Below are positions 51,801 to 57,562 of a stretch of DNA of 57,562 nucleotides, piece by piece. The stretch is taken from NCBI GenBank assembly GCA_001872455.1, contig MNXJ01000069.1:1-57562 (forward strand), read 5' to 3'. Position 1 is the first letter of the stretch; every line of letters starts with the position of its first letter. A program made the position numbers and the translations under genes. The notes under the pieces were generated by a model, which was given only the letters and a program-made list of their open reading frames with translations, had not been told where the DNA came from and made no database searches. The DNA comes from Anaerolineae bacterium CG2_30_57_67. GTDB lineage: Bacteria; Chloroflexota; Anaerolineae; Anaerolineales; Villigracilaceae.

Positions 51801-51951
51801 ACTCACTACGAACCGCCCCTATCGTACACCCATCTCCACCGAGGAAGCGCTGGAATTTTTGCGCGGGCAGGCCGCAATTTTATTTGACCCGGAAATTGTG
51901 CAAGCCTTTGAGGCGCTCGTTGCCAGGGAAGAATTGGCAGCATTGATATGA
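48802..51951 (+). CDS. Multi-GAF HD-GYP phosphodiesterase with membrane sensor
   Basis: A 1049-residue protein. About eight to nine helices (8-315) precede a coiled linker, then at least three GAF-like domains (about 375-530, 540-690, 710-850), a helix, and an HD-GYP domain (about 870-1045). The catalytic HD pair is in ILHDIGKIG (H914, D915), and the GYP motif is ERWNGSGYP. Metal residues HSLRVA and HPDIG are present. It degrades c-di-GMP. The stop overlaps the next start (ATGA), so it is translated together with a diguanylate cyclase. Confidence 0.92.
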   Translation: MNKLSTQALSFSGIVFLFATAATLLIAPHLMSGITGPLPSWFSLVCGTFLFVLSNVFLAGLVLNYPENMQRFFRMGVGIATLGLSALAWRGGFFLETFWLGILTLAAVLSVAPWLNQRDWLRGLTQAAHFLLGLAVFLRPDWVASTLGTPPHLPTQAALGSGFILSALIAILLGLRPHISPESRARPMAIPWLLWGFLGLLVGRTPQMLVAGSAAFSLLWMDSIPWEKIVLREGQSLGRRFVHLIEIGHSISLALTLLILQAVERLVPGAQTSPQMNSVRNIALVGYTVVVAISILLIISVALSINGIFSGLQGIKMKAEIENTSENGIFAVMVNLLLQPFVTSQEMLSHVSRQQKEYARLLEERTRSEKHRMAQLHLLHQMNQELVTVLDAPVSAQLAANAIAATLGVNLTAVFEFDPERDEMVLMASSGEQATAIPPEYRQSIRVGLIGRAARLRRTQLVADTRLDPDYLQLNTLENFSELVVPLLNYNQLRGALLISHASVNNFDDSDIRVLETLGLLLVTSWERSDHEQRLMRLIQAGVNLSTTLEVEEVIQQLATSAQQTLDARYVFLALVDKGGGFTRIASAGYAPTLSSMLGSDPEGNTLIQTVLNNSKPLRVRDVRKKFTTTPTGSLDLRTLLAAPIRLRQSSIGVLLCFGKQGNRAFTDNDEGLVRLLASQAAAAIEATWLYQEIRSMFSTATLLYQLSTRVIQAEQLTDAAAAIAESCYQISRARAAGIVLMDVHQKVSIKVQIDSTGLHPGNNHPLSLVRQALASGQSIIFSSENELARVCIPLQTPRHQYGALWLDIPEKNWSDTRFADNLHSLANQASIALERSILLSETRKQAEALEAALNELEVTYDQTLAALTSALDARDRETEGHSLRVARIASFLGRKIGLNEEQAKILERGAILHDIGKIGISDTILLKPGPLTPEEWQTMRLHPDIGARIIEGIPFLQEALPIIRYHQERWNGSGYPLGLKEQDIPFPARIFAVVDAYDALTTNRPYRTPISTEEALEFLRGQAAILFDPEIVQAFEALVAREELAALI

Positions 51952-53513
51952 AAAATAACAATAAGCGCACGCCGTCAAACGTCACAGAAGCCGAATCCAA
52001 CCGGCTGGCAAGGCCCGCCACATTGTTTGGCTTGTTCCTGTTCACCGTGCTGATTGGTTACGGCCTGTGGCAAAATGCACTGGGCGCAAAAAGTGGACTG
52101 CAAATCACCTGGTTGGGGCTGGCGGGCATTCTCTACACCATCGGGTTATATTTTCTTTTACTGGTACGTTTCACGTTGGTCTACCGCTGGCGACTGTTAT
52201 TTACCCTGGGAAATGTCTTTGCCACCACCATCAGCCTGGCATTTTTGCCAGATGATGTTCAAATTATTCCCCATATTGTCATTACGCTGGTCGCCATTGT
52301 GACCGTCATCCTGTGGGGACGGTCACAAGCGCAAATTTTTATTTTTCTTACTGCGCTGGCAAGCGTCAGCCTGCTGCGCCCAGATATTGACGATGAACTG
52401 CCAGAACACCGGTTGACACGTTTCAGCCTGTTTTTACTGGCCTTCATCCTGGCAGAAAGCATCCATCGGCTGATTGAATCCACACACGCGCGCATTCAAC
52501 GTCTGGAAAAACTCAACGAATTTGGACGAAAAATTGGCTCTTCGCTGGACAAGACGGAAGTCGTCAACCTGGTTAATGCCGCCCTGCAAGAAGCGCTTGA
52601 CGCTGATACCTATTATCTCGGCATCCTGGAATCTGGTCAAATACGGCTGGATTTACTCTATGACGACGGCGAATGCTTCAACAACACCACCGTCTCCGCT
52701 GATGGCACGCTCTCTGGCTGGGTGGTACGCAACCATCAGCCGCTCTTCATCCCAGACCTGCGCAATGATGTCGAGCTGGAAGGCGTGGAACTAATCGTGG
52801 TTGGCAAAGGACGCACCAGCCTGTCATGGATGGGCGTTCCGATGATTACCGCCCATCTGACCGGCATTCTGGCCGTCGGGTCGTACCGCCACAACGCCTT
52901 TGACCGCACCGACATGGAATTACTGGAGAACTTGGGGCAACAAGCCGCGTTGGCGCTGGATAACGCCTATCACCACGGCGAAGTGAAGAGACAATCACAA
53001 ATGGATAGCCTGACGCAGGTATATAACCACGGCTACTTCATTTCACTACTGGAAAAGAGCGCCGTAGAATTAAAGAAATCCGGCGGGAGTATGAGCCTGA
53101 TTATGATGGATATTGATTATTTCAAACAATACAACGATACTTACGGCCACTTAACCGGCGACCGGGTACTGATAGAACTGACCCATTTATTGCGCGCCTA
53201 CATCAAATCCAGCGATAGCGTTGGCCGTTGGGGTGGAGAAGAATTCGCCTTACTGCTCATCAACACTACGGGCGAGCAGGCTGCCCAGGTCGCGCAGCGC
53301 ATTCAAGAAAAGGTCAATTCGCTTCAGTTGCAAGCTGAAGATGGCCGGCAAATTGCATTACCCACCGTCAGTCAGGGAATTGCCATTTTTCCTGCTGAAA
53401 CAGATGACATCATCCGGCTGGTAGATATGGCCGACCAGCGTCTGTACCTGGCAAAAGAGCGTGGGCGCAATCAAATTGAGCCGGGCGTAGAACACTGGAA
53501 ATATATTCAGTAA
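51948..53513 (+). CDS. Membrane GAF-GGDEF diguanylate cyclase
   Basis: A 521-residue protein. Six helices (about 20-170) are followed by a short coiled coil, a GAF domain (about 190-340) and a GGDEF domain (about 350-515) with active GGEEF (429-433) and MDIDYFK. The I-site position holds KSSD in place of RxxD, so feedback inhibition may be weak or absent. It makes c-di-GMP. The overlap with the HD-GYP gene predicts matched amounts of the opposing enzymes. Confidence 0.93.
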   Translation: MKNNNKRTPSNVTEAESNRLARPATLFGLFLFTVLIGYGLWQNALGAKSGLQITWLGLAGILYTIGLYFLLLVRFTLVYRWRLLFTLGNVFATTISLAFLPDDVQIIPHIVITLVAIVTVILWGRSQAQIFIFLTALASVSLLRPDIDDELPEHRLTRFSLFLLAFILAESIHRLIESTHARIQRLEKLNEFGRKIGSSLDKTEVVNLVNAALQEALDADTYYLGILESGQIRLDLLYDDGECFNNTTVSADGTLSGWVVRNHQPLFIPDLRNDVELEGVELIVVGKGRTSLSWMGVPMITAHLTGILAVGSYRHNAFDRTDMELLENLGQQAALALDNAYHHGEVKRQSQMDSLTQVYNHGYFISLLEKSAVELKKSGGSMSLIMMDIDYFKQYNDTYGHLTGDRVLIELTHLLRAYIKSSDSVGRWGGEEFALLLINTTGEQAAQVAQRIQEKVNSLQLQAEDGRQIALPTVSQGIAIFPAETDDIIRLVDMADQRLYLAKERGRNQIEPGVEHWKYIQ

Positions 53514-53552
53514 GCGATGTTGTCTCAGATTGCATAACATCAACGCAGCAAT

Positions 53553-53587
53553 AAAAGTCCTCCCGGAATTTCTCCGGGGGGACTTTT
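53553..53587. terminator. Bidirectional terminator between the GGDEF gene and rplL
   Basis: A stem of about 12 pairs (AAGTCCTCCCGGA against TCTCCGGGGGGACTT) with a small loop. AAAA on the left and TTTT on the right give a T-run on either strand. It closes both the plus-strand c-di-GMP operon and the minus-strand ribosomal operon. Confidence 0.88.
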
Positions 53588-53606
53588 GCAAGCATCTGTG
53601 AACAGA

Positions 53607-53984
53607 TTACTTGACTTCGACGGCAGCGCCGGCTTCTTCGAGCTTCTTCTTGGCCTCGGCGGCGGCATCTTTGGTGACGGCGGAAAGAACTTTGCCGCCA
53701 GCGGTTTCAGCGAGGGTCTTGGCTTCACCCAGACCCAAGCTGGTGAGTTGACGGATGACTTTGATGGTCTCAATTTTCTTCGGGCCGGCATCTTTGATGA
53801 TGACGTCAAATTCGGTCTTCTCTTCGACCGGTTCAGCGGCGACAGCGCCAGCGGCGGCGGCCATAGCAACCGGAGCGGCGGCGGAAACGCCCCACTTTTC
53901 TTCCAATTTTTTAACCAGTTCAGCGGCTTCAAGAACAGAGAGCTTGCTCAGTTCTTCAACCAGGGTATCGAGATTAGCAGCCAT
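53607..53984 (-). CDS. rplL: Ribosomal protein L7/L12
   Basis: A 125-residue stalk protein: N-terminal dimer domain (1-33), Ala-rich hinge (about 35-55), and a C-terminal domain with [24 protein letters not shown] that recruits GTPase factors. AAGGAG lies before the ATG. It is the last gene of the operon; rpoB does not follow. Confidence 0.98.
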   Translation of the reverse strand: MAANLDTLVEELSKLSVLEAAELVKKLEEKWGVSAAAPVAMAAAAGAVAAEPVEEKTEFDVIIKDAGPKKIETIKVIRQLTSLGLGEAKTLAETAGGKVLSAVTKDAAAEAKKKLEEAGAAVEVK

Positions 53985-54046
53985 TGCGTAAAAACTCCTT
54001 ATTACAGTGAGAAAATTCTTGACGGATAAAAATGCGTAACAACCGG

Positions 54047-54577
54047 TTACGCAGCAGCCTGAGCCGTATCTGCATAGGCTCGGAAGACAGAAGCCAGCGA
54101 GCGCGCGGGTTCAGCGATGGTGCGAACCAGTTTACCAGCAGGGGCTTGCAGCACGCCCAGCAATTGCGAGCGAACAACAGGCAGGGGCGGAAGATCTGCC
54201 AGGACCTTCACTTGAGCGACGGACAGAGATTGCTTGTCCAAGAAACCGCCCTTGACCTTGACGGGTTCAAGGCCCTTTGTGGATTCGGCCAATGCCTTGG
54301 CAGTCGCCGCCGGATCGCTGAAAGCGAACGTGATGGCGGTGCTTTTTTCAAAATATTCAGCCGGCGCTTCCATGCCAGCATTTTGAAAAGCTCTACGAAC
54401 CAGGGTGTTTTTGACGATATGAAACTCGCCACCACTTTCGCGCACCTTGGCGCGAATGGCATCCAGGTTTTTAACATTCAAACCGGTATATTCCACTAGC
54501 AGAACGGCCTGACTGCGGCCCATCCACTCTTGATACTGTGCGATGACAGCATCCTTCCTTTCACGAGAAATAGCCAA
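54047..54577 (-). CDS. rplJ: Ribosomal protein L10
   Basis: A 176-residue stalk base protein ([25 protein letters not shown]). The start codon is TTG at 54577, nine bases after GGAGG; no ATG is available at the conserved N-terminus. It is preceded by an L10-type leader with an attenuator hairpin. It carries L7/L12 dimers on its C-terminal helix. Confidence 0.97.
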   Translation of the reverse strand: MAISRERKDAVIAQYQEWMGRSQAVLLVEYTGLNVKNLDAIRAKVRESGGEFHIVKNTLVRRAFQNAGMEAPAEYFEKSTAITFAFSDPAATAKALAESTKGLEPVKVKGGFLDKQSLSVAQVKVLADLPPLPVVRSQLLGVLQAPAGKLVRTIAEPARSLASVFRAYADTAQAAA

Positions 54578-54599
54578 AGAAAATTACCTCCTTTCCTTA

Positions 54600-54752
54600 A
54601 AAATTTTTGCCCGACAAACGTCAGGCAAAGACTTAATCCAGAAGGATTATGAGTCTTCACCTGGGCAGGATCATTAAGCGCTATCCGAAGAATACGCGCC
54701 TGCCGTCAATGGCGAAGTTCGTTTGTCAGTAATGCGCAAGAGTAAAAAGAAC
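54600..54752 (-). promoter_or_regulatory. L10 leader with attenuator hairpin
   Basis: The rplA-rplJ gap, read on the minus strand. It has CCTGCCCAGGTG, a sequence I associate with L10 leaders, then a stem AAGACT..TAATCC/GGATTA.AGTCTT (about 54629-54660). Last comes an intrinsic-terminator-like hairpin TTTGCCTGAC/GTCGGGCAAA with loop GTTT (54606-54629) followed by AATTTTT, 17 bases before the rplJ ribosome site. It fits autoregulation of the stalk genes by L10/L12. Confidence 0.7.
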
Positions 54753-55472
54753 TTACTCGGTCGCTTTCGTTGATTGGGCGGCGTTGGAGTCAACTTTAAT
54801 GCCGGGGCCCATGCTTGCCGCCAAGGTGATGTGCTTCAGGAAGTTACCCTTGGCTCCAGTCGGACGTGATTTGACAATCGCGTCCATCAGAGTAGCAAAA
54901 TTTTCAGCCAGTTGCTGCTCATCAAACGAGGCCTTACCGATCTGGACGTGAATATTGCCAGTTTTGTCCAGGCGAAATTCCACGCGGCCAGCTTTGGCTT
55001 CTTTGATGGCGCGAGGCAAATCATCGGCGCTGACAACGGTACCCGCTTTGGGGTTGGGCATCAAACCGCGCGGGCCGAGAACACGACCCAGGCGGCCAAC
55101 TTTACCCATCATATCAGGCGTAGCAATAGCGACATCGAAATCAAGCCAGCCGCCCTGAATTTTCGCCATAGTCTCATCATCGTCTGCAACAGCATCGGCT
55201 CCGGCATTGCGGGCAGCAGTAGCCGGTTCGCCAGCGGCGAAGACCAACACACGCACAGTTTTACCCAAGCCATGCGGCAGGACAACGACATCACGCAACT
55301 GCTGATCGGCCTGTCGTGAGTCGAGGGTCGTGTTCAAGTGAACTTCGATGGTCGCATCAAACTTGGTAAAAGCGGTCTCTTTAACCAACTTCAACGCTTC
55401 AGCGGGCGCGTAAAAGGTATCAGGGTTTACTTTTGCCGCAGCGGCCAGGTATTTCTTTCCGTGTTTTGCCAT
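54753..55472 (-). CDS. rplA: Ribosomal protein L1
   Basis: A 239-residue L1-stalk protein: [13 protein letters not shown] at the start, [15 protein letters not shown], and [18 protein letters not shown], the family signature. GGAGG lies before the ATG, directly after a GTGG-CCAC structured element, a likely autoregulatory site. Confidence 0.98.
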   Translation of the reverse strand: MAKHGKKYLAAAAKVNPDTFYAPAEALKLVKETAFTKFDATIEVHLNTTLDSRQADQQLRDVVVLPHGLGKTVRVLVFAAGEPATAARNAGADAVADDDETMAKIQGGWLDFDVAIATPDMMGKVGRLGRVLGPRGLMPNPKAGTVVSADDLPRAIKEAKAGRVEFRLDKTGNIHVQIGKASFDEQQLAENFATLMDAIVKSRPTGAKGNFLKHITLAASMGPGIKVDSNAAQSTKATE

Positions 55473-55482
55473 TTATTCCTCC

Positions 55483-55518
55483 GTGGTGCAAACGGGTTGC
55501 CAAAAACAACCCTCCCAC
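55483..55518 (-). promoter_or_regulatory. Candidate L1 leader upstream of rplA
   Basis: On the minus strand the strong inner stem GGGTTG/CAACCC is enclosed by GTGGGA and CACCAC. It ends exactly at the GGAGG ribosome site of rplA, where binding would block translation. A second copy precedes rplK (55982-56008). L1-type leaders are known between rplK and rplA in other bacteria. Confidence 0.55.
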
Positions 55519-55522
55519 CAGT

Positions 55523-55948
55523 CTAGTCAACTACTGTGATGCCCATCGAGCGGGCGGTGCCTTCGACCTGTTTCATTGCGCCTTCAATGCTGATGGCGTT
55601 AAGGTCTTTCATCTTGGTCTCAGCAATTTGGCGCACTTGCGCGCGGTTAACCTTGCCAACCTTATCCTTGTTGGGGGCACCGGAGCCTTTTTCCACGCCG
55701 GCTGCAGTGCGAAGCAATACTGCGGCAGGAGATGTTTTCAGCACAAAGGTGAATGACCCATCGCTGTAAACGCTGATTTCAGCAGGCAGAATTTCACCCG
55801 GGCGATTGGATGTGCGGGCATTATATTCTTTACAAAAGGCCATGATGTTGAGGCCATAACCCGCCAGCGCAGGGCCGACCGGGGGCGCCGGGTTGGCTTT
55901 GCCAGCCGCCAGCTGGAGACGAACAACTGCTTTTAGTTTTTTTGCCAT
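55523..55948 (-). CDS. rplK: Ribosomal protein L11
   Basis: A 141-residue protein of the GTPase-associated centre: [33 protein letters not shown] is the conserved start, and [33 protein letters not shown] the rRNA-binding end. I chose the ATG at 55948 with AAGGAG; the longer frame has no ribosome site. Confidence 0.98.
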   Translation of the reverse strand: MAKKLKAVVRLQLAAGKANPAPPVGPALAGYGLNIMAFCKEYNARTSNRPGEILPAEISVYSDGSFTFVLKTSPAAVLLRTAAGVEKGSGAPNKDKVGKVNRAQVRQIAETKMKDLNAISIEGAMKQVEGTARSMGITVVD

Positions 55949-55962
55949 ATCTACTCCTTGTG

Positions 55963-56008
55963 CCGGGGCCAAACCCCGGTTGTGGTATTAGCGGGAAAAC
56001 CCTCCCAC
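55963..56008 (-). promoter_or_regulatory. Structured leader upstream of rplK
   Basis: Two elements on the minus strand. The first is GTGG-GAGGG...TCCCGC...-CCAC (55982-56008), matching the element before rplA in its outer and left parts. The second is a CCGGGG/CCCCGG hairpin with short loop (55963-55979) just before the rplK ribosome site. It may control rplK translation. Confidence 0.5.
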
Positions 56009-56037
56009 TTTCAAACGGCGATGATGCTAACGCCGAT

Positions 56038-56661
56038 TTACGCTTTTTCAACTTGCAGAAAATCAAGTTCCACCGGGGTTTCACGTCCAAAGAACGAAAC
56101 CATCACACGGGCCTTGGTACGTTCCATGTCAATTTCTGACACAATGCCACGGAAGTCGTTGAATGGTCCATCCGTGATGCGGACTCGCTCACCCACTTTG
56201 AATGTTACGTGGATAGTTGGGGCTTCGGCTTCCATGCGCTTAATAATCAAATTGACTTCTTCGGGCCGCAGAGGCGTCGGTTCTTCGCCCATGCCGACAA
56301 AACCAGTCACGCCGGGAGTGTTACGCACAACATACCATGACTCTTCCGTCAAAATCAGATTTACCAACACATAACCAGGGAAGATGTGCCGCTCCACCGT
56401 ACGACGCTTGCCTTCGCGCACTTCAATTTCTTCTTGCGTGGGAATAACGACATCGAAAATTTTGTCCTTCATGCCCATCGTTTCGATGCGTTGCTCGAGA
56501 TTGTGCCGAACCTTGTTTTCATAGCCCGAATAGCAATGGATGACAAACCAGGCAGGCTGATCCGCGGCAGATTCGCTAGGCGCAGAAGTATCATCCGCCG
56601 GAAGGGGAATTTCATCGCCGGGGATAGTTTGGTCAAGCTCGGAAGCATCCTGCACGCTCAT
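56038..56661 (-). CDS. nusG: Transcription elongation factor NusG
   Basis: A 207-residue factor. An acidic 35-residue N-terminal extension precedes the NGN domain (WFVIHCYSGYENKVRHNLEQRI, FPGYVLVNL, RNTPGVTGFVG) and the C-terminal KOW domain (FKVGERVRITDGPFNDFRGIVSEID). It binds RNA polymerase and couples it to Rho or the ribosome. It lies between secE and rplK, the standard place. Confidence 0.98.
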   Translation of the reverse strand: MSVQDASELDQTIPGDEIPLPADDTSAPSESAADQPAWFVIHCYSGYENKVRHNLEQRIETMGMKDKIFDVVIPTQEEIEVREGKRRTVERHIFPGYVLVNLILTEESWYVVRNTPGVTGFVGMGEEPTPLRPEEVNLIIKRMEAEAPTIHVTFKVGERVRITDGPFNDFRGIVSEIDMERTKARVMVSFFGRETPVELDFLQVEKA

Positions 56662-56681
56662 AACAATCTCTTTCTAAAGTC

Positions 56682-56900
56682 TTACACGCCCAGAATTAAA
56701 TTTACAAACCAAGCGCCGATGGCATCTACAACACTCAGGTAAACGGCCATCACAACCAGAACCAGTATGACGATACCAGTCAAGTTTTTGGCATCAGGCC
56801 AAGTTGGCCAGTTAACCTTGCGCAGTTCACCGACGGTTTCCCGGTAAAAACGAGCAACGGCATTTGGCTGTTTGATTTCTTTTTTTTCTTTTTCTGCCAA
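56682..56900 (-). CDS. secE: Preprotein translocase subunit SecE
   Basis: A 72-residue protein with a Lys/Glu-rich N-terminus, the amphipathic FYRETVGELRKVNWPTWPDAKNLT typical of SecE, and one membrane helix (about 45-70). The start codon is TTG at 56900 with AAGGAG 8 bases upstream. It clamps SecY in the membrane. Confidence 0.96.
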   Translation of the reverse strand: MAEKEKKEIKQPNAVARFYRETVGELRKVNWPTWPDAKNLTGIVILVLVVMAVYLSVVDAIGAWFVNLILGV

Positions 56901-56962
56901 GGCAAACTCTCCTTATGCTGTACGGTGAAAACGCCGCCTACACGGACGGCGTCCAAATCAGG

Positions 56963-57035
56963 CAGGCCAGGCAGGACTTGAACCCACAACCACTCGTTTT
57001 GGAGACGAGCGCTCTACCAATTGAGCCACTGGCCT
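56963..57035 (-). tRNA. trnW: tRNA-Trp (anticodon CCA)
   Basis: A 73-base cloverleaf with acceptor arms AGGCCAG/CTGGCCT and discriminator G. The anticodon arm CTCGT-CTCCAAA-ACGAG gives CCA, and the T-loop is TTCAAGT. The terminal CCA is not encoded. It is embedded in the tuf-secE operon, the usual position. Confidence 0.95.
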
Positions 57036-57039
57036 ATTT

Positions 57040-57101
57040 TAGTCAGATAGTCGTTCAGGCTATGGGCTGTGATAGTCCGTAACCATACGACTATCTGACT
57101 A
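57040..57101. repeat. 15-bp perfect inverted repeat next to tRNA-Trp
   Basis: Arms TAGTCAGATAGTCGT (57040-57054) and ACGACTATCTGACTA (57087-57101) enclose 32 bases. In the transcript the stem ends four bases before the tRNA 5' end and begins five bases after the rpmG stop. There is no T-run, so an RNA-processing hairpin is more likely than a terminator. Confidence 0.8.
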
Positions 57102-57106
57102 GTGAA

Positions 57107-57277
57107 CTACTTTGTTTCGCGGTGCGCCGTATGCTTGCGACAACGCGGACAGTACTTACTCAGTTCCATGCGCTGCGGATCATTGCGGCGATTTTTTTGG
57201 CTGGTGTAATTGCGTTCTTTGCACTCGTTGCACTGAAAAGTAATAACGGGACGAACATCTTTCTTTTTAGATGCCAT
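57107..57277 (-). CDS. rpmG: Ribosomal protein L33
   Basis: A 56-residue protein starting [16 protein letters not shown], with zinc-binding C16-N-E-C19 and C43-P-R-C46, so it is the zinc-containing form. It is encoded between tuf and tRNA-Trp as in many bacteria. The stop is TAG at 57107. Confidence 0.96.
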   Translation of the reverse strand: MASKKKDVRPVITFQCNECKERNYTSQKNRRNDPQRMELSKYCPRCRKHTAHRETK

Positions 57278-57300
57278 GCTTGCTTACCAACTTTCCGAGT

Positions 57301-57562
57301 TTATTCGATAATCTTAGTGATGACACCCGCGCCAACGGTCAGGCCGCCTTCGCGGATGGCAAATTTGGAGCCTTGCTCCAGGCCGACCGGCACAATCAGT
57401 TCCACCGTCAGGTTGACGTTGTCGCCGGGCATGACCATTTCCACACCTGTCGGCAGGGTGATGTCGCCGGTTACATCCATCGTCCGAATGTAGAACTGCG
57501 GGCGGTAGCCAGTAAAGAAGGCTTTGTGTCGCCCGCCTTCTTCTTTCTTCAGCACGTACACC
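57301..57562 (-). CDS. tuf: Elongation factor Tu, C-terminal part (5' outside window)
   Basis: The last 86 residues of EF-Tu: [20 protein letters not shown] and [32 protein letters not shown] are domain III. The gene continues beyond the right edge. It is the first visible gene of the tuf-rpmG-trnW-secE-nusG-rplKAJL operon. Confidence 0.98.
   Translation of the reverse strand, partial: VYVLKKEEGGRHKAFFTGYRPQFYIRTMDVTGDITLPTGVEMVMPGDNVNLTVELIVPVGLEQGSKFAIREGGLTVGAGVITKIIE

Overview
The window looks like a chromosomal segment of a Chloroflexota bacterium, most likely of the class Anaerolineae. This placement is an inference from style, not from a search. The clues are Thr-Pro-rich extracytoplasmic linkers, lipoproteins, long GAF-rich sensor proteins, very short gene spacing with ATGA/TAATG overlaps, mixed ATG/TTG/GTG starts, and many short palindromic repeats between genes. 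There is no phage, no insertion sequence with a transposase, and no CRISPR array.

Layout, left to right. (1) 2-3935: a signalling cassette with a membrane protein carrying an SH3-like end, a Ras/Rab-like GTPase, a diguanylate cyclase and a class III nucleotide cyclase; the two cyclases share the same kind of N-terminal sensor domain. (2) 3960-6578: dCTP deaminase, then homoserine kinase and threonine synthase in divergent orientation. (3) 6787-9293: a redox/sulfur cluster on the minus strand (Rrf2 regulator, cysteine synthase, DUF4395 membrane protein, thioredoxin). The same palindromic operator lies in front of both the regulator and cysK. (4) 9436-13506: a HAD-DinB fusion, a Cys-rich small protein, EF-P, and a Kef-type antiporter with a small PII-like partner. 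(5) 13669-19434: a zinc-ribbon membrane protein, a DUF2207-like membrane protein with a Cys-Ala tail, a PqqD-radical SAM-SPASM enzyme, a small PAS protein and a degenerate paralogue of the radical SAM enzyme that has lost every cluster cysteine. This is the most unusual part of the window.

(6) 19488-29416: a PfkB-family kinase, ParA/ParB, an amidohydrolase, two histidine kinases, an OmpR-type regulator, then TadZ/CpaE, a small conserved protein and CpaF (Tad pilus ATPases, without the rest of the tad genes). (7) 29473-36742: a double-HTH regulator, a TPR protein, acetyltransferases, a V4R protein, an alpha/beta hydrolase and two tandem M1-peptidase-like lipoproteins. (8) 36751-48644, minus strand: a metallo-hydrolase with an ABC-2 exporter, Lgt, a CDP-alcohol phosphatidyltransferase, FtsK, an S1-domain protein and a membrane GAF sensor with a C-terminal HTH, followed by an acetyltransferase, a small membrane protein and purine nucleoside phosphorylase. 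(9) 48802-53513: an HD-GYP protein and a GGDEF protein that overlap by four bases, a c-di-GMP breakdown/synthesis pair. (10) 53607-57562, minus strand: the classical translation operon tuf-rpmG-trnW-secE-nusG-rplK-rplA-rplJ-rplL, with recognisable r-protein leaders, ending at a bidirectional terminator instead of running into rpoBC.

Several families of short dispersed palindromes occupy the intergenic regions, two of them in MITE-like elements about 100 bp long. One hairpin repeat has apparently been inserted in frame into the 5' end of the radical SAM gene. c-di-GMP is a recurrent theme: two GGDEF proteins, one HD-GYP protein, and a histidine kinase with an MshEN-like N-terminus.
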